A stretch of 64,000 nt of DNA, from assembly GCA_964531025.1 (NCBI GenBank), contig CAZHDY010000001.1:434001-498000 (forward strand), given 5' to 3'. Positions within the stretch are counted from its first letter, which is position 1, and each line of letters opens with the position of its first letter. Position numbers and translations under genes: made by a program. Positions 34,549 through 43,720 of this stretch are shown in pieces. The stretch is from CALMEC01 sp964531025. GTDB taxonomy: Bacteria > Actinomycetota > Thermoleophilia > Miltoncostaeales > Miltoncostaeaceae. Below the pieces are notes generated by a model, which searched no databases, was not told the origin of the DNA, and was given only the letters and a program-made list of their open reading frames with translations.

Positions 34549-36823
34549 CGATGTCGGCCGAGGCATCGGCCACGGGCAGGGTGAACCAGAACGTCGAGCC
34601 GATCCCCGGCGCGCTCTCGACTCCGATCTCGCCGCCGTGCGCCTCGACGATGGCGTGTGCGATGGGCAGCCCCAGACCGAAGCCCTTCGCCCCGCCCGTT
34701 GTGGCGTCCCGTGCCCGCGTGAAGCGCTCGAAGATCCGGTCCAACTCGTCGCTCGGGATGCCGGGTCCGTTGTCACTCACGCGGAAACGCACCCGGTCGC
34801 CGTCACGCCCGGCCGAGACGACGACGTAACCACCCCTCTGCGTGTACTTGACCGCGTTGGCGATCAGATTGTCCAGCACCTGCCCCAACCGGCCGGCATC
34901 GGCCATGACGACGAGATCCGCGGGAATATCCGTCGAGATGGCGATCTCCATCGCTGTGGCCTCCGGATGGGCGGCGGTCACGCTCTGTGTGACCACCGAC
35001 GCCGCGTGGGTCGGCGCCGGCGACACCGTCAACGCCCCCGACTGGTGCTGGGCGACGAGCAGCAGGTCATCGACCAGTCCCATGAGCCTCTCACCGTTCC
35101 TCGCGATGACCTTCACGAACCGCTCGTGACGGGAGTCGAGTCCGGAGCGTTCCCCCAACAGGAGGTCCGTGTACCCGAGGATCGAGGTGAGTGGCGTGCG
35201 CAGGTCATGGGAGATGAGTGCCAGGACCTCGTCCTTCGACGCATCCACCTCCTGACGCCGTCGATCGCGCGTCTCCGGGTCGTCGCGGCCCCGGCTCATC
35301 TGGATCTGGGCCACGCGCCGGTGGGCGACCGCCAGCTCGAGCGCCAGCCCGCCGTCGTCGCCCGACAGGTCCTCCCTCCCCACACCGACGACACCGGCGG
35401 CCCTCCCGTCCAGGGACCACGGCCCGACGGTCCAGACGATGTTCGTCGCCCGCCCCACACGGACGACGTGCTGCGCGAAGACAATCGGTTCGCCGCCATT
35501 GCGGACTGTCCTTGCGACGTCGAGAAACGCCGCCGCCGTCTCCTTCACGACCAATTCCGCGAGGTGGCGGCCGTGCATCTCGCCCTCCGACATGACCATC
35601 CACTCGCGTACCGCACCGTTGGTCGCGACCACGCGACCGGCGTCGTCGACGGCGATCACCCAGTCGGATTGGAGATCAAGGGCACTGACGAGGCGTTCGT
35701 TCTCGCGGCGGAGCGACGACGTCGTCGCCCGGAGTTCGTCCACCCGAACGAGGGCATCGCGTTTTGCGGCGTCGGCCTTCGCACATGCATTCCGTTCCTC
35801 GTCCAGGCGGCGGATTCGCTCACGCTTGGCGGTGACGTCGTCGGTGACGTCCGAGCTGACGAGGGCGATGAGCATTCCGCGGGACGTGTGGATCGGAAGG
35901 GACCAGACATGCAGGTAGCGCACGTCCGGAACCGGTCGCCGGGTCGCCCACATGGCCGTGTACTCGACGGGATCGGTTGCGCGGGTCCTGATCAGGTACT
36001 CGTGCATGTCGTAGGTCGCGGGGAAGAGAACCTCCGCAGCGGGTCGTCCGACGAGCTCCGATCGGACCGCACCGTCCAGCGCCACGGCCACAGGGTTCGC
36101 GTACGTGAAGGTCATGGACTCGTCGTGCAGAGCCACACCGATCGGCATCGGCGCGAGCCCCTCCTCGAGCGGCCCGGACAGGAACCCGGTCGTCGCCGAG
36201 GGGCCGTCCTCGACCAGGCGGACCAGACCTGCGAACGCCGACAGCGTTTCGCTCCAGTCGTCCGGCAGTCCGGGGCCCTCGCTCCCCAGATGGATGACGA
36301 GGGCGCCGACGGGCCCCGAGTCCCCCATGACGGGGACACCCGCTCCACCTGTGAAGCGCTGGCCCAGATATTGGAAACGCAGCTCGTCGCTCTCGGCGTA
36401 CGTGGAGATGTGGACCGGCTCGACGGTGTCCACGATCTCACCGAGCAGAGGATCACTGGCCAGCGGAACATTGAACGTCCGCGATGTCTCATGGATCGCA
36501 CCGGGACCGGCGGCGGCGACCAGACGTGCATGGGCTCCCGCGAATCGGAAGAGGCACACCGCCTCCGACGGGAGGACGTCCGCGATGGCGCCGACGATGA
36601 ACTCGGCCAGACGGCCCTGCGCGATGGCCGGTCCGAGGCCCGCGAGGGTACTCCGATGGGCATCGGTCGTCACCATGTGGTGACGGAGTCCGTCCGTGCT
36701 CCCCGGGTCGGTTCCGAGCCGGTGGATCAGACGACGGTGATCGAGGAACCACACCACCGCCAGAGCGACCGCGACCAGCACCATGGCACCGGCGACGATC
36801 GCGAGTGAGACTCGGTCACTCAC
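34541..36823 (-). CDS. Sensor histidine kinase with GAF and two PAS domains
   Basis: 760 residues: one N-terminal helix (about 7-27), a GAF-like domain (about 55-205), PAS (about 220-335), a coiled coil (about 335-385), a second PAS (about 388-500), then HisKA with phospho-acceptor H539 in SHDLRTPLTS and HATPase (about 640-750) with DNLIANAVKYT, DNGPGIP and GFGLGLPIA. All catalytic boxes are intact. It follows the OmpR regulator gene by 35 bp and probably phosphorylates it. The broken cyclase gene is at its 3' end. Confidence 0.9.
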   Translation of the reverse strand: MSDRVSLAIVAGAMVLVAVALAVVWFLDHRRLIHRLGTDPGSTDGLRHHMVTTDAHRSTLAGLGPAIAQGRLAEFIVGAIADVLPSEAVCLFRFAGAHARLVAAAGPGAIHETSRTFNVPLASDPLLGEIVDTVEPVHISTYAESDELRFQYLGQRFTGGAGVPVMGDSGPVGALVIHLGSEGPGLPDDWSETLSAFAGLVRLVEDGPSATTGFLSGPLEEGLAPMPIGVALHDESMTFTYANPVAVALDGAVRSELVGRPAAEVLFPATYDMHEYLIRTRATDPVEYTAMWATRRPVPDVRYLHVWSLPIHTSRGMLIALVSSDVTDDVTAKRERIRRLDEERNACAKADAAKRDALVRVDELRATTSSLRRENERLVSALDLQSDWVIAVDDAGRVVATNGAVREWMVMSEGEMHGRHLAELVVKETAAAFLDVARTVRNGGEPIVFAQHVVRVGRATNIVWTVGPWSLDGRAAGVVGVGREDLSGDDGGLALELAVAHRRVAQIQMSRGRDDPETRDRRRQEVDASKDEVLALISHDLRTPLTSILGYTDLLLGERSGLDSRHERFVKVIARNGERLMGLVDDLLLVAQHQSGALTVSPAPTHAASVVTQSVTAAHPEATAMEIAISTDIPADLVVMADAGRLGQVLDNLIANAVKYTQRGGYVVVSAGRDGDRVRFRVSDNGPGIPSDELDRIFERFTRARDATTGGAKGFGLGLPIAHAIVEAHGGEIGVESAPGIGSTFWFTLPVADASADIDE

Positions 36824-36858
36824 AGCTCACAGCGATGGGCGTCGAGGCGTTCCGAGGG

Positions 36859-37566
36859 TCACGACGGGCGATACATGTAGCCGAAGCCGCGGATCGTCTC
36901 GATGGGCGACGTCCCGTCCGCGCGCAGTCCCAGCTTGCGACGGAGGTATCCGACGTACAGCTTGACCTGCTCGGGGAAGACGGCGTCGCGCCGCCCCCAT
37001 ACGGCTTCGAGCATCTCCTCCTTGCCGACCGCACGGCCGACATGCTGGACGAAGACGTTGAGCATCCGGAACTCCAGCGGCGTGAGCGACACCACCGTCC
37101 CCTGTGCGGTCACCTCACGCGCCGCGAAGTCGATCTGGAGGAACTCGTCGGCGTAGACCTGCGGACGATCCTCTTCCCGGCGGGCACGACGCATGAGTGC
37201 GACGACCCGGGCGGCGAGCTCGATCGAACTGAACGGCTTCCCCAGATAGTCGTCCGCCCCGGCCCTCAGACCCCGTGCGCGTTCCCACTCGAGCGATCGG
37301 GCGGTCAACATGATCACCGGAACGTCCGAGACGTCACGAATGCGCTCGAGTGTGGCCCAACCGTCGATCTCCGGCAGCATCACGTCGAGAACGATGAGGT
37401 CGGGGCGTTCCTCGTGAAGGGCGCGGAGAGCCGACCGCCCGTCGGGCGCCTCGCTGACCTCCAGGCCCTCTTCCTCGAGGATGTCGCGCACGAGTCCTCG
37501 GATGTCGGGCTCGTCATCGACGACGAGCGCGCGCGTGGTCTTCTGAGTCTGCATGGTCATCATCAC
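36859..37566 (-). CDS. OmpR/PhoB-family response regulator
   Basis: 235 residues: receiver domain with acidic pair DD in VVDDEPD, phospho-acceptor D61 in LIVLDVMLPEIDGW, conserved T and K (LGKPFS near 110), and a winged-helix DNA-binding domain (about 140-232) ending FGYMYRP. The start is ambiguous among GTG 37566, ATG 37563 and ATG 37560; all overlap the stop of the upstream sensor. Gene order sensor-regulator-kinase suggests one signalling unit. Confidence 0.9.
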   Translation of the reverse strand: MMMTMQTQKTTRALVVDDEPDIRGLVRDILEEEGLEVSEAPDGRSALRALHEERPDLIVLDVMLPEIDGWATLERIRDVSDVPVIMLTARSLEWERARGLRAGADDYLGKPFSSIELAARVVALMRRARREEDRPQVYADEFLQIDFAAREVTAQGTVVSLTPLEFRMLNVFVQHVGRAVGKEEMLEAVWGRRDAVFPEQVKLYVGYLRRKLGLRADGTSPIETIRGFGYMYRPS

Positions 37567-39407
37567 TCTGTTGGGAGCATACCCGCGATCTGTGCCGCCT
37601 CCGGGTCATCCGGCAGTCGTCCTTCGGTCTCGAGCTTCAGGTCAACGGGCAGTGAGATCCGGATCTGTACGCCGCCACGCGACGGCGAGAGGACCCGGAT
37701 CACTCCCCCGTGCATCCCGAGGATCGACCGTGCGTTGGCGAGTGCCAGGCCGACGCACCCCGGCGGTTCCCGTGTCCCCGCCTGTGGGCGGTAGAAGGGG
37801 ATGAACAGGTACGGGAGGTCATCGGGGGCGTAGCTCGGACCCCGATCCGAGATCTCGATCACCATGACGTCATCGGACTGCCGCAGCAGCACCGTGACGG
37901 GACCTGCACCATTGTTGGACAGGAGCGCACTCACGATGAGGCGTCGCAGCACCTGCGAGATGAGCGCGGGGTCGATCAAAGCACCGGCGGACGCCTCACC
38001 GTCGATCTGGAGCACGACACCGGTCCGGTCGGTCACGTCGTCGAGCCCGTGGATCACACGCAGCAGCAGGGTGTCCACGGCCACGCGGCTGCGGGTGAGA
38101 CTGAGTTCACCCTCGACGATCAGGGAGTACGTCACCAGGTCGTCCAGGGCGTTCCCCACGGCCTCCGCACGTATGCCGAGCTGCGCAATGCGTTCGGACA
38201 CGACCGACGTGTCGACGTTCGAATCCGACGATATCCGCACCAGATCGGCCCGCAACTCCCGCGCCGGAACGAGAACCGCGTCGTGGAGCAACCGGATGCT
38301 GGTGACCCGGTCACGTTCCTGATCCCGGAGACGAAGGTAGTCCTCCACCAGCTCCGTCTGGGTGTTCTCCAGTGCGAAACGCATGTAGCGCTCCTCGATG
38401 AGCGCACGCTCATGGGCCGTCAGCCGATCGTGCTCCTGATCGAGCAGGCGCCGGTACTGGACCAGCGTGAGCGTCATCCGTCCCGCGACGAGCCCGGCGG
38501 CGACGAGCGCACCCAGGAACGCACCCACCCCGCCGTTGAGGAACACCACGATGACGAGCACCGCAAGAACCAGGGCGGGAAGGAGTTCCCTCCACATCGA
38601 CGGGCGGGCACGTGAGGGAAGCACCCGGACGCCCCGCCACGTTCGGAGGCGGAGAAGTGCCGACGCCGTCCACATACACGCACCGGCGATGGTCAGGGCC
38701 GCCGTCGCCGCGATCCACCCGGTGCGAACGGGCGTGACCAGATTGAGGATCACGACGACGAGCGTGACGGTGCCGGCTGAGAAGGTCATCAGGATCGGCC
38801 CTGTGGACTGACCTTTCGACTCCGTGGCCAGCCCGATCACGAACAGGATCGAGAAGGCCGCGATCGCGGACAGCCCGATCGCGACGACCTCGATGACGTC
38901 GGGCAGATGCGGTGAGACGGGCGATGAACCCCGGATGTAGACGACGGTCATGGTCACGATGACGATGACCAAGAGATGGTCGAGGATCTCCCGCCATCCG
39001 TGACTCGGTCGCATGCCCCGGGTGCCCACGATGGCGCTCACGACCACGGCTGCACCGCAGGCAGCCCAGATCCAGAGCACGGGTTCGGGGCGCACGCGGC
39101 CCGCCCCCTCCGTCCAGGTGGCGATGCCCGTCGCCGCCGTGGCAGCGGCAAGAACCGCGAGCTGCACCGAGAATCCCATCCACGCCTGGCGTGACGGGTG
39201 CCCCACCTGACGGACGACGCGCACCGCGAAGGATGCCGCCCACGCCATCGCGACGGCCGCCACCACCGTGACGACGGCTCCGGCACGAAGCGACGGGACG
39301 GAGCCGATGACGGCAAGCACCGTCAGTACAGCACCGATCATCACGAACCGCGCTCCGCCGATCCGGGAGATGGGATCCGTGCCATCGTGACGCGTATCCA
39401 CGGTCAT
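37563..39407 (-). CDS. Polytopic membrane sensor with degenerate kinase core
   Basis: 614 residues: about nine to ten helices (about 20-345), a coiled coil (350-410), then a kinase-like region. RLLHDAVLVPARELRADL occupies the dimerisation-helix position, but there is no SHELRTPL box, the ATP-binding N-box is replaced by RLIVSALLSNNG, and only weak DRGP and GLALANARSILGMHGG motifs remain. It may be a partner that tunes the real kinase rather than a kinase itself. ATG at 39407 has a GAAGG 7 nt upstream; the longer frame is noncoding. Stop overlaps the regulator start. Confidence 0.75.
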   Translation of the reverse strand: MTVDTRHDGTDPISRIGGARFVMIGAVLTVLAVIGSVPSLRAGAVVTVVAAVAMAWAASFAVRVVRQVGHPSRQAWMGFSVQLAVLAAATAATGIATWTEGAGRVRPEPVLWIWAACGAAVVVSAIVGTRGMRPSHGWREILDHLLVIVIVTMTVVYIRGSSPVSPHLPDVIEVVAIGLSAIAAFSILFVIGLATESKGQSTGPILMTFSAGTVTLVVVILNLVTPVRTGWIAATAALTIAGACMWTASALLRLRTWRGVRVLPSRARPSMWRELLPALVLAVLVIVVFLNGGVGAFLGALVAAGLVAGRMTLTLVQYRRLLDQEHDRLTAHERALIEERYMRFALENTQTELVEDYLRLRDQERDRVTSIRLLHDAVLVPARELRADLVRISSDSNVDTSVVSERIAQLGIRAEAVGNALDDLVTYSLIVEGELSLTRSRVAVDTLLLRVIHGLDDVTDRTGVVLQIDGEASAGALIDPALISQVLRRLIVSALLSNNGAGPVTVLLRQSDDVMVIEISDRGPSYAPDDLPYLFIPFYRPQAGTREPPGCVGLALANARSILGMHGGVIRVLSPSRGGVQIRISLPVDLKLETEGRLPDDPEAAQIAGMLPTE

Positions 39408-39571
39408 CGTCGGGCCTTCGCCTGTCCGGGGTGATGCGGACGTCTGCGGGGGCCGGGGCCGTCGATGGAGGGCACGTTCTCCTCGTTCGCTCGGGGGCGT
39501 CGACACCGGGATCACGCACGTTCCCATCGCTGACAAGGTGGTTCGGCGACGAATCCAACGCCCGATTTCGT

Positions 39572-39577
39572 TAGCGT
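39572..39577 (+). promoter_or_regulatory. -10 element of the methyltransferase gene
   Basis: TAGCGT, 8 nt before the ATG at 39586. Confidence 0.45.
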
Positions 39578-39585
39578 ACCGACAT

Positions 39586-40308
39586 ATGGGGCGTTTTGGT
39601 GAAGACCTCGCGGCCATCGGCTCGGCGGGGAGGGCAACGCTTGCCGTTGATGCGGCGGCTCGTCTCATCGACGAACTCGGACGCTCCTCCCGCGAGGGCG
39701 GGACCGTCGTTGACATGGGCTGCGCGACAGGGCAGTCCACCGCCCGCCTGCTCAGCGACCGATTCACCGTCGTCGGCATCGATGCATCACAATCCATGCT
39801 GGAAATCGCCAAGAAAACCGCTCCGCGTGCCCAGTTCGTCCGTGGCTCCTGGGCCGATGTCGAGATCCCGTCGTGCGACGCGGTCCTTGCGGCCGACGAG
39901 CTCCTGAACGATGCGAGTGACGGGATCACCCTCCGCCATGTCGAGCGTTTCATCGGCCGCGTCTACCGTGCGCTCTGGCCGGGCGGGCTCTTCCTGTTCG
40001 ACGTGGCGGGCCCGGGCCGGGTACCGGTCGGCGAGACCGAGGTCACCGTGGAGTTCGGTGATGACTGGGGGCTCATCACCGAGACCACCGAGGATCGACG
40101 CGGCACCCTGACGCGCTCGCTGACGACGCTCCGGAAGATCAACGGGAGCGTGCGCAGCGCCGAGGGGACCGAGCGGTTGCGTCTCATCCCCCAGGCGAAG
40201 GTGCTGGGAATGCTGAGGAAGGCCGGTTTCCGGGCCAGGTCCTTCCAGGGATACACGGGTGAACGGGCGGCCCCGGGCCACTCCGTGTTCATCGCACGCC
40301 GTCCCTGA
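39586..40308 (+). CDS. Class I SAM-dependent methyltransferase
   Basis: 240 residues. SAM-binding motif I VVDMGCATGQSTA near 42-54, motif II VVGIDASQSML near 64-74, motif LAADELLNDASDG near 105. The C-terminal half has the YRALWPGGLFLFDVAGPG strand typical of small-molecule methyltransferases. Substrate unknown. ATG at 39586 is supported by the nearby -10. Confidence 0.8.
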   Translation: MGRFGEDLAAIGSAGRATLAVDAAARLIDELGRSSREGGTVVDMGCATGQSTARLLSDRFTVVGIDASQSMLEIAKKTAPRAQFVRGSWADVEIPSCDAVLAADELLNDASDGITLRHVERFIGRVYRALWPGGLFLFDVAGPGRVPVGETEVTVEFGDDWGLITETTEDRRGTLTRSLTTLRKINGSVRSAEGTERLRLIPQAKVLGMLRKAGFRARSFQGYTGERAAPGHSVFIARRP

Positions 40309-40355
40309 GGTGCCCCCGACGCGGGCCGGCCTCTTGATATGCTGTTCGGCGTCCC

Positions 40356-40428
40356 GCGGGTGTAGCTCAGTTGGTAGAGCGTCAGCCTTCCAAGCTGAAT
40401 GTCGCCGGTTCGAACCCGGTCGCCCGCT
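40356..40428 (+). tRNA. tRNA-Gly (TCC)
   Basis: Cloverleaf complete: acceptor GCGGGTG/CGCCCGC (one G-U pair), D-arm AGCTCAGTTGGTAGAGC, anticodon stem TCAGC/GCTGA with loop CTTCCAA (anticodon TCC at 40389-40391), T-arm with GGTTCGAACC. CCA is not encoded. A TATGCT -10 candidate is at 40338-40343. Confidence 0.95.
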
Positions 40429-40439
40429 CCTCACGAAAG

Positions 40440-40454
40440 CCCTGGTGCCCAGGG
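40440..40454 (+). terminator. Hairpin after tRNA-Gly
   Basis: CCCTGG-TGC-CCAGGG followed by TGTTCT, 12 nt past the tRNA. Confidence 0.5.
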
Positions 40455-40559
40455 TGTTCTCGGGTCTGCCGTTGTGTCGGATGCGGTCGACCCCACGCGG
40501 CGACCGGACATCTCGCGTTTCCTCGCCCGTCCAAGGCGGTAGGTGAGCGCAACGACGCG

Positions 40560-40940
40560 TCAGGTACGGGCGTCCGCCACACCGTCGATCGCCGTCGGCA
40601 GCACCATGGCGAACAGGATTCCCCTGTTGGCCCCGGTCGAGTCGAGCACCAACGCCTGAAGGATGTCGGATCCGTGCTGGATGACAACGGCGGTCCGGTC
40701 GCTCTCGAGGTCCAGGAGGAAGTAGCGACCGAGTCGCGGAAGGCCGGCCTGGTCCAGGGTCTGCACCATCTCATCGGTGAGCTGGTTCAGGAGCGCCGAG
40801 GCCGCCGGCCGCGGTCGGTACGAGGCCAGGGACACGCCGGTCGACCGATCCCAGATGTCGGTCGCGAGCAACCCGTCCCCGAGCACCTCGCGCAGCTCGG
40901 CGATCACGCCCTCGAGCCGCTCGGTGTCGATGTCGATCAT
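40560..40940 (-). CDS. Hypothetical protein, Roadblock/LC7-like
   Basis: 126 residues, acidic, no membrane segment. The helix-strand pattern (LEGVIAELREVLGDGLLATDIWDRSTG near the start, HGSDILQALVLDS and GILFAMVLPTAIDGV near the end) resembles small Roadblock/LC7 proteins that regulate GTPases, but the match is only by eye. AGAGG precedes the ATG at 40940. No GTPase gene is nearby. Confidence 0.5.
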   Translation of the reverse strand: MIDIDTERLEGVIAELREVLGDGLLATDIWDRSTGVSLASYRPRPAASALLNQLTDEMVQTLDQAGLPRLGRYFLLDLESDRTAVVIQHGSDILQALVLDSTGANRGILFAMVLPTAIDGVADART

Positions 40941-41080
40941 GCTGCGGACCTCTGGTCGGTTTGGGCAGAGCCGGGGTCGCGACGGGTGACCACCCACCCC
41001 GCCGGCGTACCGACTCATCGGCCTCTTTCGGGATCGGCTTGACGGATCGCATCACGGCGCGGCCGCCACACCGGCAAGAA

Positions 41081-41224
41081 TCACGTGAAGACGCTCACCC
41101 CGCCCGGCCCCACCAAGAGGCCGACGACGATGATGACCACGCCCCACATCACCTCACCGCGGAACAGCGTCACGATGCCGGAGATGACGAGTATGACCGC
41201 CAGGATCCAGAGCAGGAATTCCAT
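41081..41224 (-). CDS. Small hydrophobic membrane protein (47 residues)
   Basis: Reads MEFLLWILAVILVISG at the start, a short FRGE turn, a second helix, then GPGGVSVFT at the end: two transmembrane helices with a conserved-looking Gly-Pro-Gly-Gly tail. A perfect GGAGG lies 6 nt before the ATG, and the frame is GTC/ATC/CTC-rich as expected for a coding high-GC gene. Function unknown; the GPGG tail recalls small hydrophobic proteins of actinobacteria. Confidence 0.75.
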   Translation of the reverse strand: MEFLLWILAVILVISGIVTLFRGEVMWGVVIIVVGLLVGPGGVSVFT

Positions 41225-41325
41225 CACGAACCTCCGGTGGTTGGACGGTTTGCGGCACGAACGAACCGGTTCGTGCCCTGCCTGTCGCCTACCCGGAGCG
41301 TTCGGTCCTCAAACTCCCCGTGCCG

Positions 41326-42582
41326 TCAGCCCGCGTCGTGGATCGCCCGCCCGGCGATCCTGCCGACACGCCGACCGGCGCGGACGGTGACCCTGCGACC
41401 GACGCGCACGGCGCGACGGGCACCATCCTGGTCGTCCGAGATGCCCAGGATGGCACCGACGATCGCCACGATCACGGCCCCACCACAGACCGCGGCCACC
41501 CCGCCCCAGCCGACACGCTGCCAGGCGAGACCTGGAAGGAACGCACCGAGCGCACCGGCCGAGTAATAGACGCTGTAGTAGAGCGAACTCGCCCCTCCCG
41601 CCCGGACGCCCCGCGCCGTGCTGACACCGATCGGTGCGGCTGTGACCACGATGAACATCCCGAGGGTCACGAGGACGAGCCCGGCGACGATGAGCGGCAG
41701 CAAGCCGACGAGCGTGATGACCACACCGAGCGCCGCACTCAGTATTCCCACGAGCGCCACCGGCGACCAGCCGAAACGCTCGGCCCGCGCACCGGCGAAA
41801 GGCGCCACGGCGCCCACGACCCAGGCGAGGAACACGAACGAGACGACCGTCGGCGAGAGCGAGAACGGTGCGGACTCGAGGCGGTAACCGATGAACGTGA
41901 AGACCGCGACGAACACGAAGTAGACCGCCGGCCCCGTCATCGTGGCGGCGGCGATGCGGCGCGTGAACAGGCGGCCGGTCTCGTCGAGGCGGCGACGGAC
42001 GGCCGCAGCGGGAAGCGTCCGGGCCATGACCACGAGCGCCGTCAATGGGAGCGTGGCGAGCACGGCGAGCGCACCGCGCCATCCGATGAGCGAGGCGACC
42101 AGGGCCACGCCCAGTCGCCCGACGAGTCCGCCCACGATCAGTGCGGCGGTGTACCACCCGACGGCCCGCGCGCCGATGGCCGGCACGAAGACCTGCGCCA
42201 CGTACGGCAGCCCCACCACCAGGATCCCCGGCATGATGAGTCCCTGTGCGATACGCGCCGCGAGAAGCAGCTCGAAGCTCGGTGCCACGGCGACGGCCAG
42301 AGTCGCCGGGATCTGAAGTGCGCACGCGGCCAGCAGGCACCGGCGCCGACCGATGCGGTCGGAGAGCGGGCCCCAGATCCATGAGCCCACGACAAGCGCG
42401 AGGACGAGCACCGAGATCGTGAGCCCGGCGCGGCTCGGCGAGACACCGAACGTCGCGCCGATCGTCGGCAGGACGGCCTGCGTCGAGTACATGGTCGCGA
42501 ACATGGCCGCAGCGCCGACCAGGAAACCGACCATGCCGCCGAGCACAGGCCCGCGATGTGCTTTCGATTGGATGCTCACCAT
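41326..42582 (-). CDS. MFS transporter
   Basis: Major facilitator, 418 residues with 12 predicted helices. The loop 2-3 motif GPLSDRIGRRRCL near 72 and the motif C-like GLPYVAQVF are visible. Of the YnfM/arabinose-efflux type: MYSTQAVLPTIGATFGVSPS near residue 30. Direction is probably export; the substrate cannot be told. The C-terminus carries an Arg-rich tail (about 30 residues). Start ATG 42582 (or GTG 42579) with a TACCAT -10 candidate about 10 nt upstream. Confidence 0.87.
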   Translation of the reverse strand: MVSIQSKAHRGPVLGGMVGFLVGAAAMFATMYSTQAVLPTIGATFGVSPSRAGLTISVLVLALVVGSWIWGPLSDRIGRRRCLLAACALQIPATLAVAVAPSFELLLAARIAQGLIMPGILVVGLPYVAQVFVPAIGARAVGWYTAALIVGGLVGRLGVALVASLIGWRGALAVLATLPLTALVVMARTLPAAAVRRRLDETGRLFTRRIAAATMTGPAVYFVFVAVFTFIGYRLESAPFSLSPTVVSFVFLAWVVGAVAPFAGARAERFGWSPVALVGILSAALGVVITLVGLLPLIVAGLVLVTLGMFIVVTAAPIGVSTARGVRAGGASSLYYSVYYSAGALGAFLPGLAWQRVGWGGVAAVCGGAVIVAIVGAILGISDDQDGARRAVRVGRRVTVRAGRRVGRIAGRAIHDAG

Positions 42583-42937
42583 TTCGTCTCAGATGGTAGG
42601 ACGATTAGGTGCATTCTGTCAATAGATGTGGTCGCTGCCACCGATGTCGTGTCACGCACTCCGCCGACGTGCGTGGCGACCACCGGCCAAACGATGCGGA
42701 ACAAGTGGACGCCGAACGCCAGTGGACGTCCGATTCCCCGCCCCGGTGTGGACGGCCCGCTCACGGGATGAGGCGCTGCATCCTCTCGGTCACGTCGGGC
42801 GCACCCGCGTGACTGCGAACGTCCGGGACATCCGCAGCGCCCGCGGCCCTCCATGTCCACCGTGACAGGCCCGGGGTCAGGGCACGTCTCACGGGTTCCG
42901 ACCGGACAACGGGACGCCCCTCACGGGGTGCCGAGGA
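42583..42937. other. 355-bp intergenic region, nothing recognised
   Basis: Between the divergent start of the MFS gene and the 3' end of msrA. Possible frames lack ribosome binding sites and recognisable domains. A small CCCC/GGGG hairpin near 42914-42926 may end msrA. Confidence 0.5.
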
Positions 42938-43600
42938 TCAGACGGACATCGCCTCGAACGCCGCGACCGGGAAGTCCACGCCGCTTCGTGCGTGACAGCG
43001 GTATCCGTACGGGTTCTTCGCGAGGTACTGCTGATGATGTTCCTCGGCGTAGTAGAACGGTCCCGCAGGGCTGATCTCGGTGGTGATGGCGCCGCGCCCC
43101 TCCCCGGTCAGCACCGTCTGGTAGGCCGACGCGCTTCGAAGTGCCGCCTCCAGCTGTGCTTCGGAGTGCGTGTAGACCGCCGAGCGGTACTGGGTGCCCA
43201 CGTCGTTCCCCTGTCGCATCCCCTGCGTGGGGTCGTGCTGCTCCCAGAACGCCGCCAGCACCTGTGTGAGCGACAGCAAATCCGGATCCCATACGACGAG
43301 GGTCAACTCCGTGTGACCGGTCAGCCCGCTGCAGACCTCCTCGTAGGAGGGGTTCGGCGTGACACCACCGCCATAACCGACCGCCGTGGTGATGACACCC
43401 GGCATCTGCCAGTAGATCTCCTCGGAGCCCCAGAAACAGCCCATGCCCAGCTCGATGCGTTCGCTGCCATCCGGGAACGGCGGGGTCATGCTGCTCCCGA
43501 GGACCACATGCGTGCCCGAGATCCGCATGGGCTCAGCGCGTCCGGGAAGGGCGGTCTCAGTGCCGAGACCTGTGGCAGGGGACGAACGGAAATCGGCCAT
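42938..43600 (-). CDS. msrA: Peptide methionine-S-sulfoxide reductase A
   Basis: Repairs S-oxidised methionine in proteins. 220 residues. Catalytic C55 in LGMGCFWGSE, then TAVGYGGG, EEVCSGLTGHTE with a second Cys, and FWEQHDPTQGMRQGNDVGTQYRS as HDP/GNDxGTQYRS motifs. The Cys residues near the C-terminus (YRCHARSG) may be the recycling cysteine. GGAGGAACCG precedes the ATG. It has an N-terminal extension of about 45 residues relative to short MsrA, as in the long bacterial form. Confidence 0.94.
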   Translation of the reverse strand: MADFRSSPATGLGTETALPGRAEPMRISGTHVVLGSSMTPPFPDGSERIELGMGCFWGSEEIYWQMPGVITTAVGYGGGVTPNPSYEEVCSGLTGHTELTLVVWDPDLLSLTQVLAAFWEQHDPTQGMRQGNDVGTQYRSAVYTHSEAQLEAALRSASAYQTVLTGEGRGAITTEISPAGPFYYAEEHHQQYLAKNPYGYRCHARSGVDFPVAAFEAMSV

Positions 43601-43720
43601 CGGTTCCTCCTTCGACTCCGTCTGATGGTAGCCCAGTCGCGAGACCGGCCGGGGCGGGTGGATGGATGCCCCTCCCGCGGGGGCCGACGAACCCGACCCG
43701 GCGAGGTCGGTGCGGCCGAG

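Noticed and set aside
41081..41100. Second parS-like site (ATCACGTGAAGA)
   Set aside because: It shares only the CACGTGAA core and lies within the 3' end of the small membrane protein gene.
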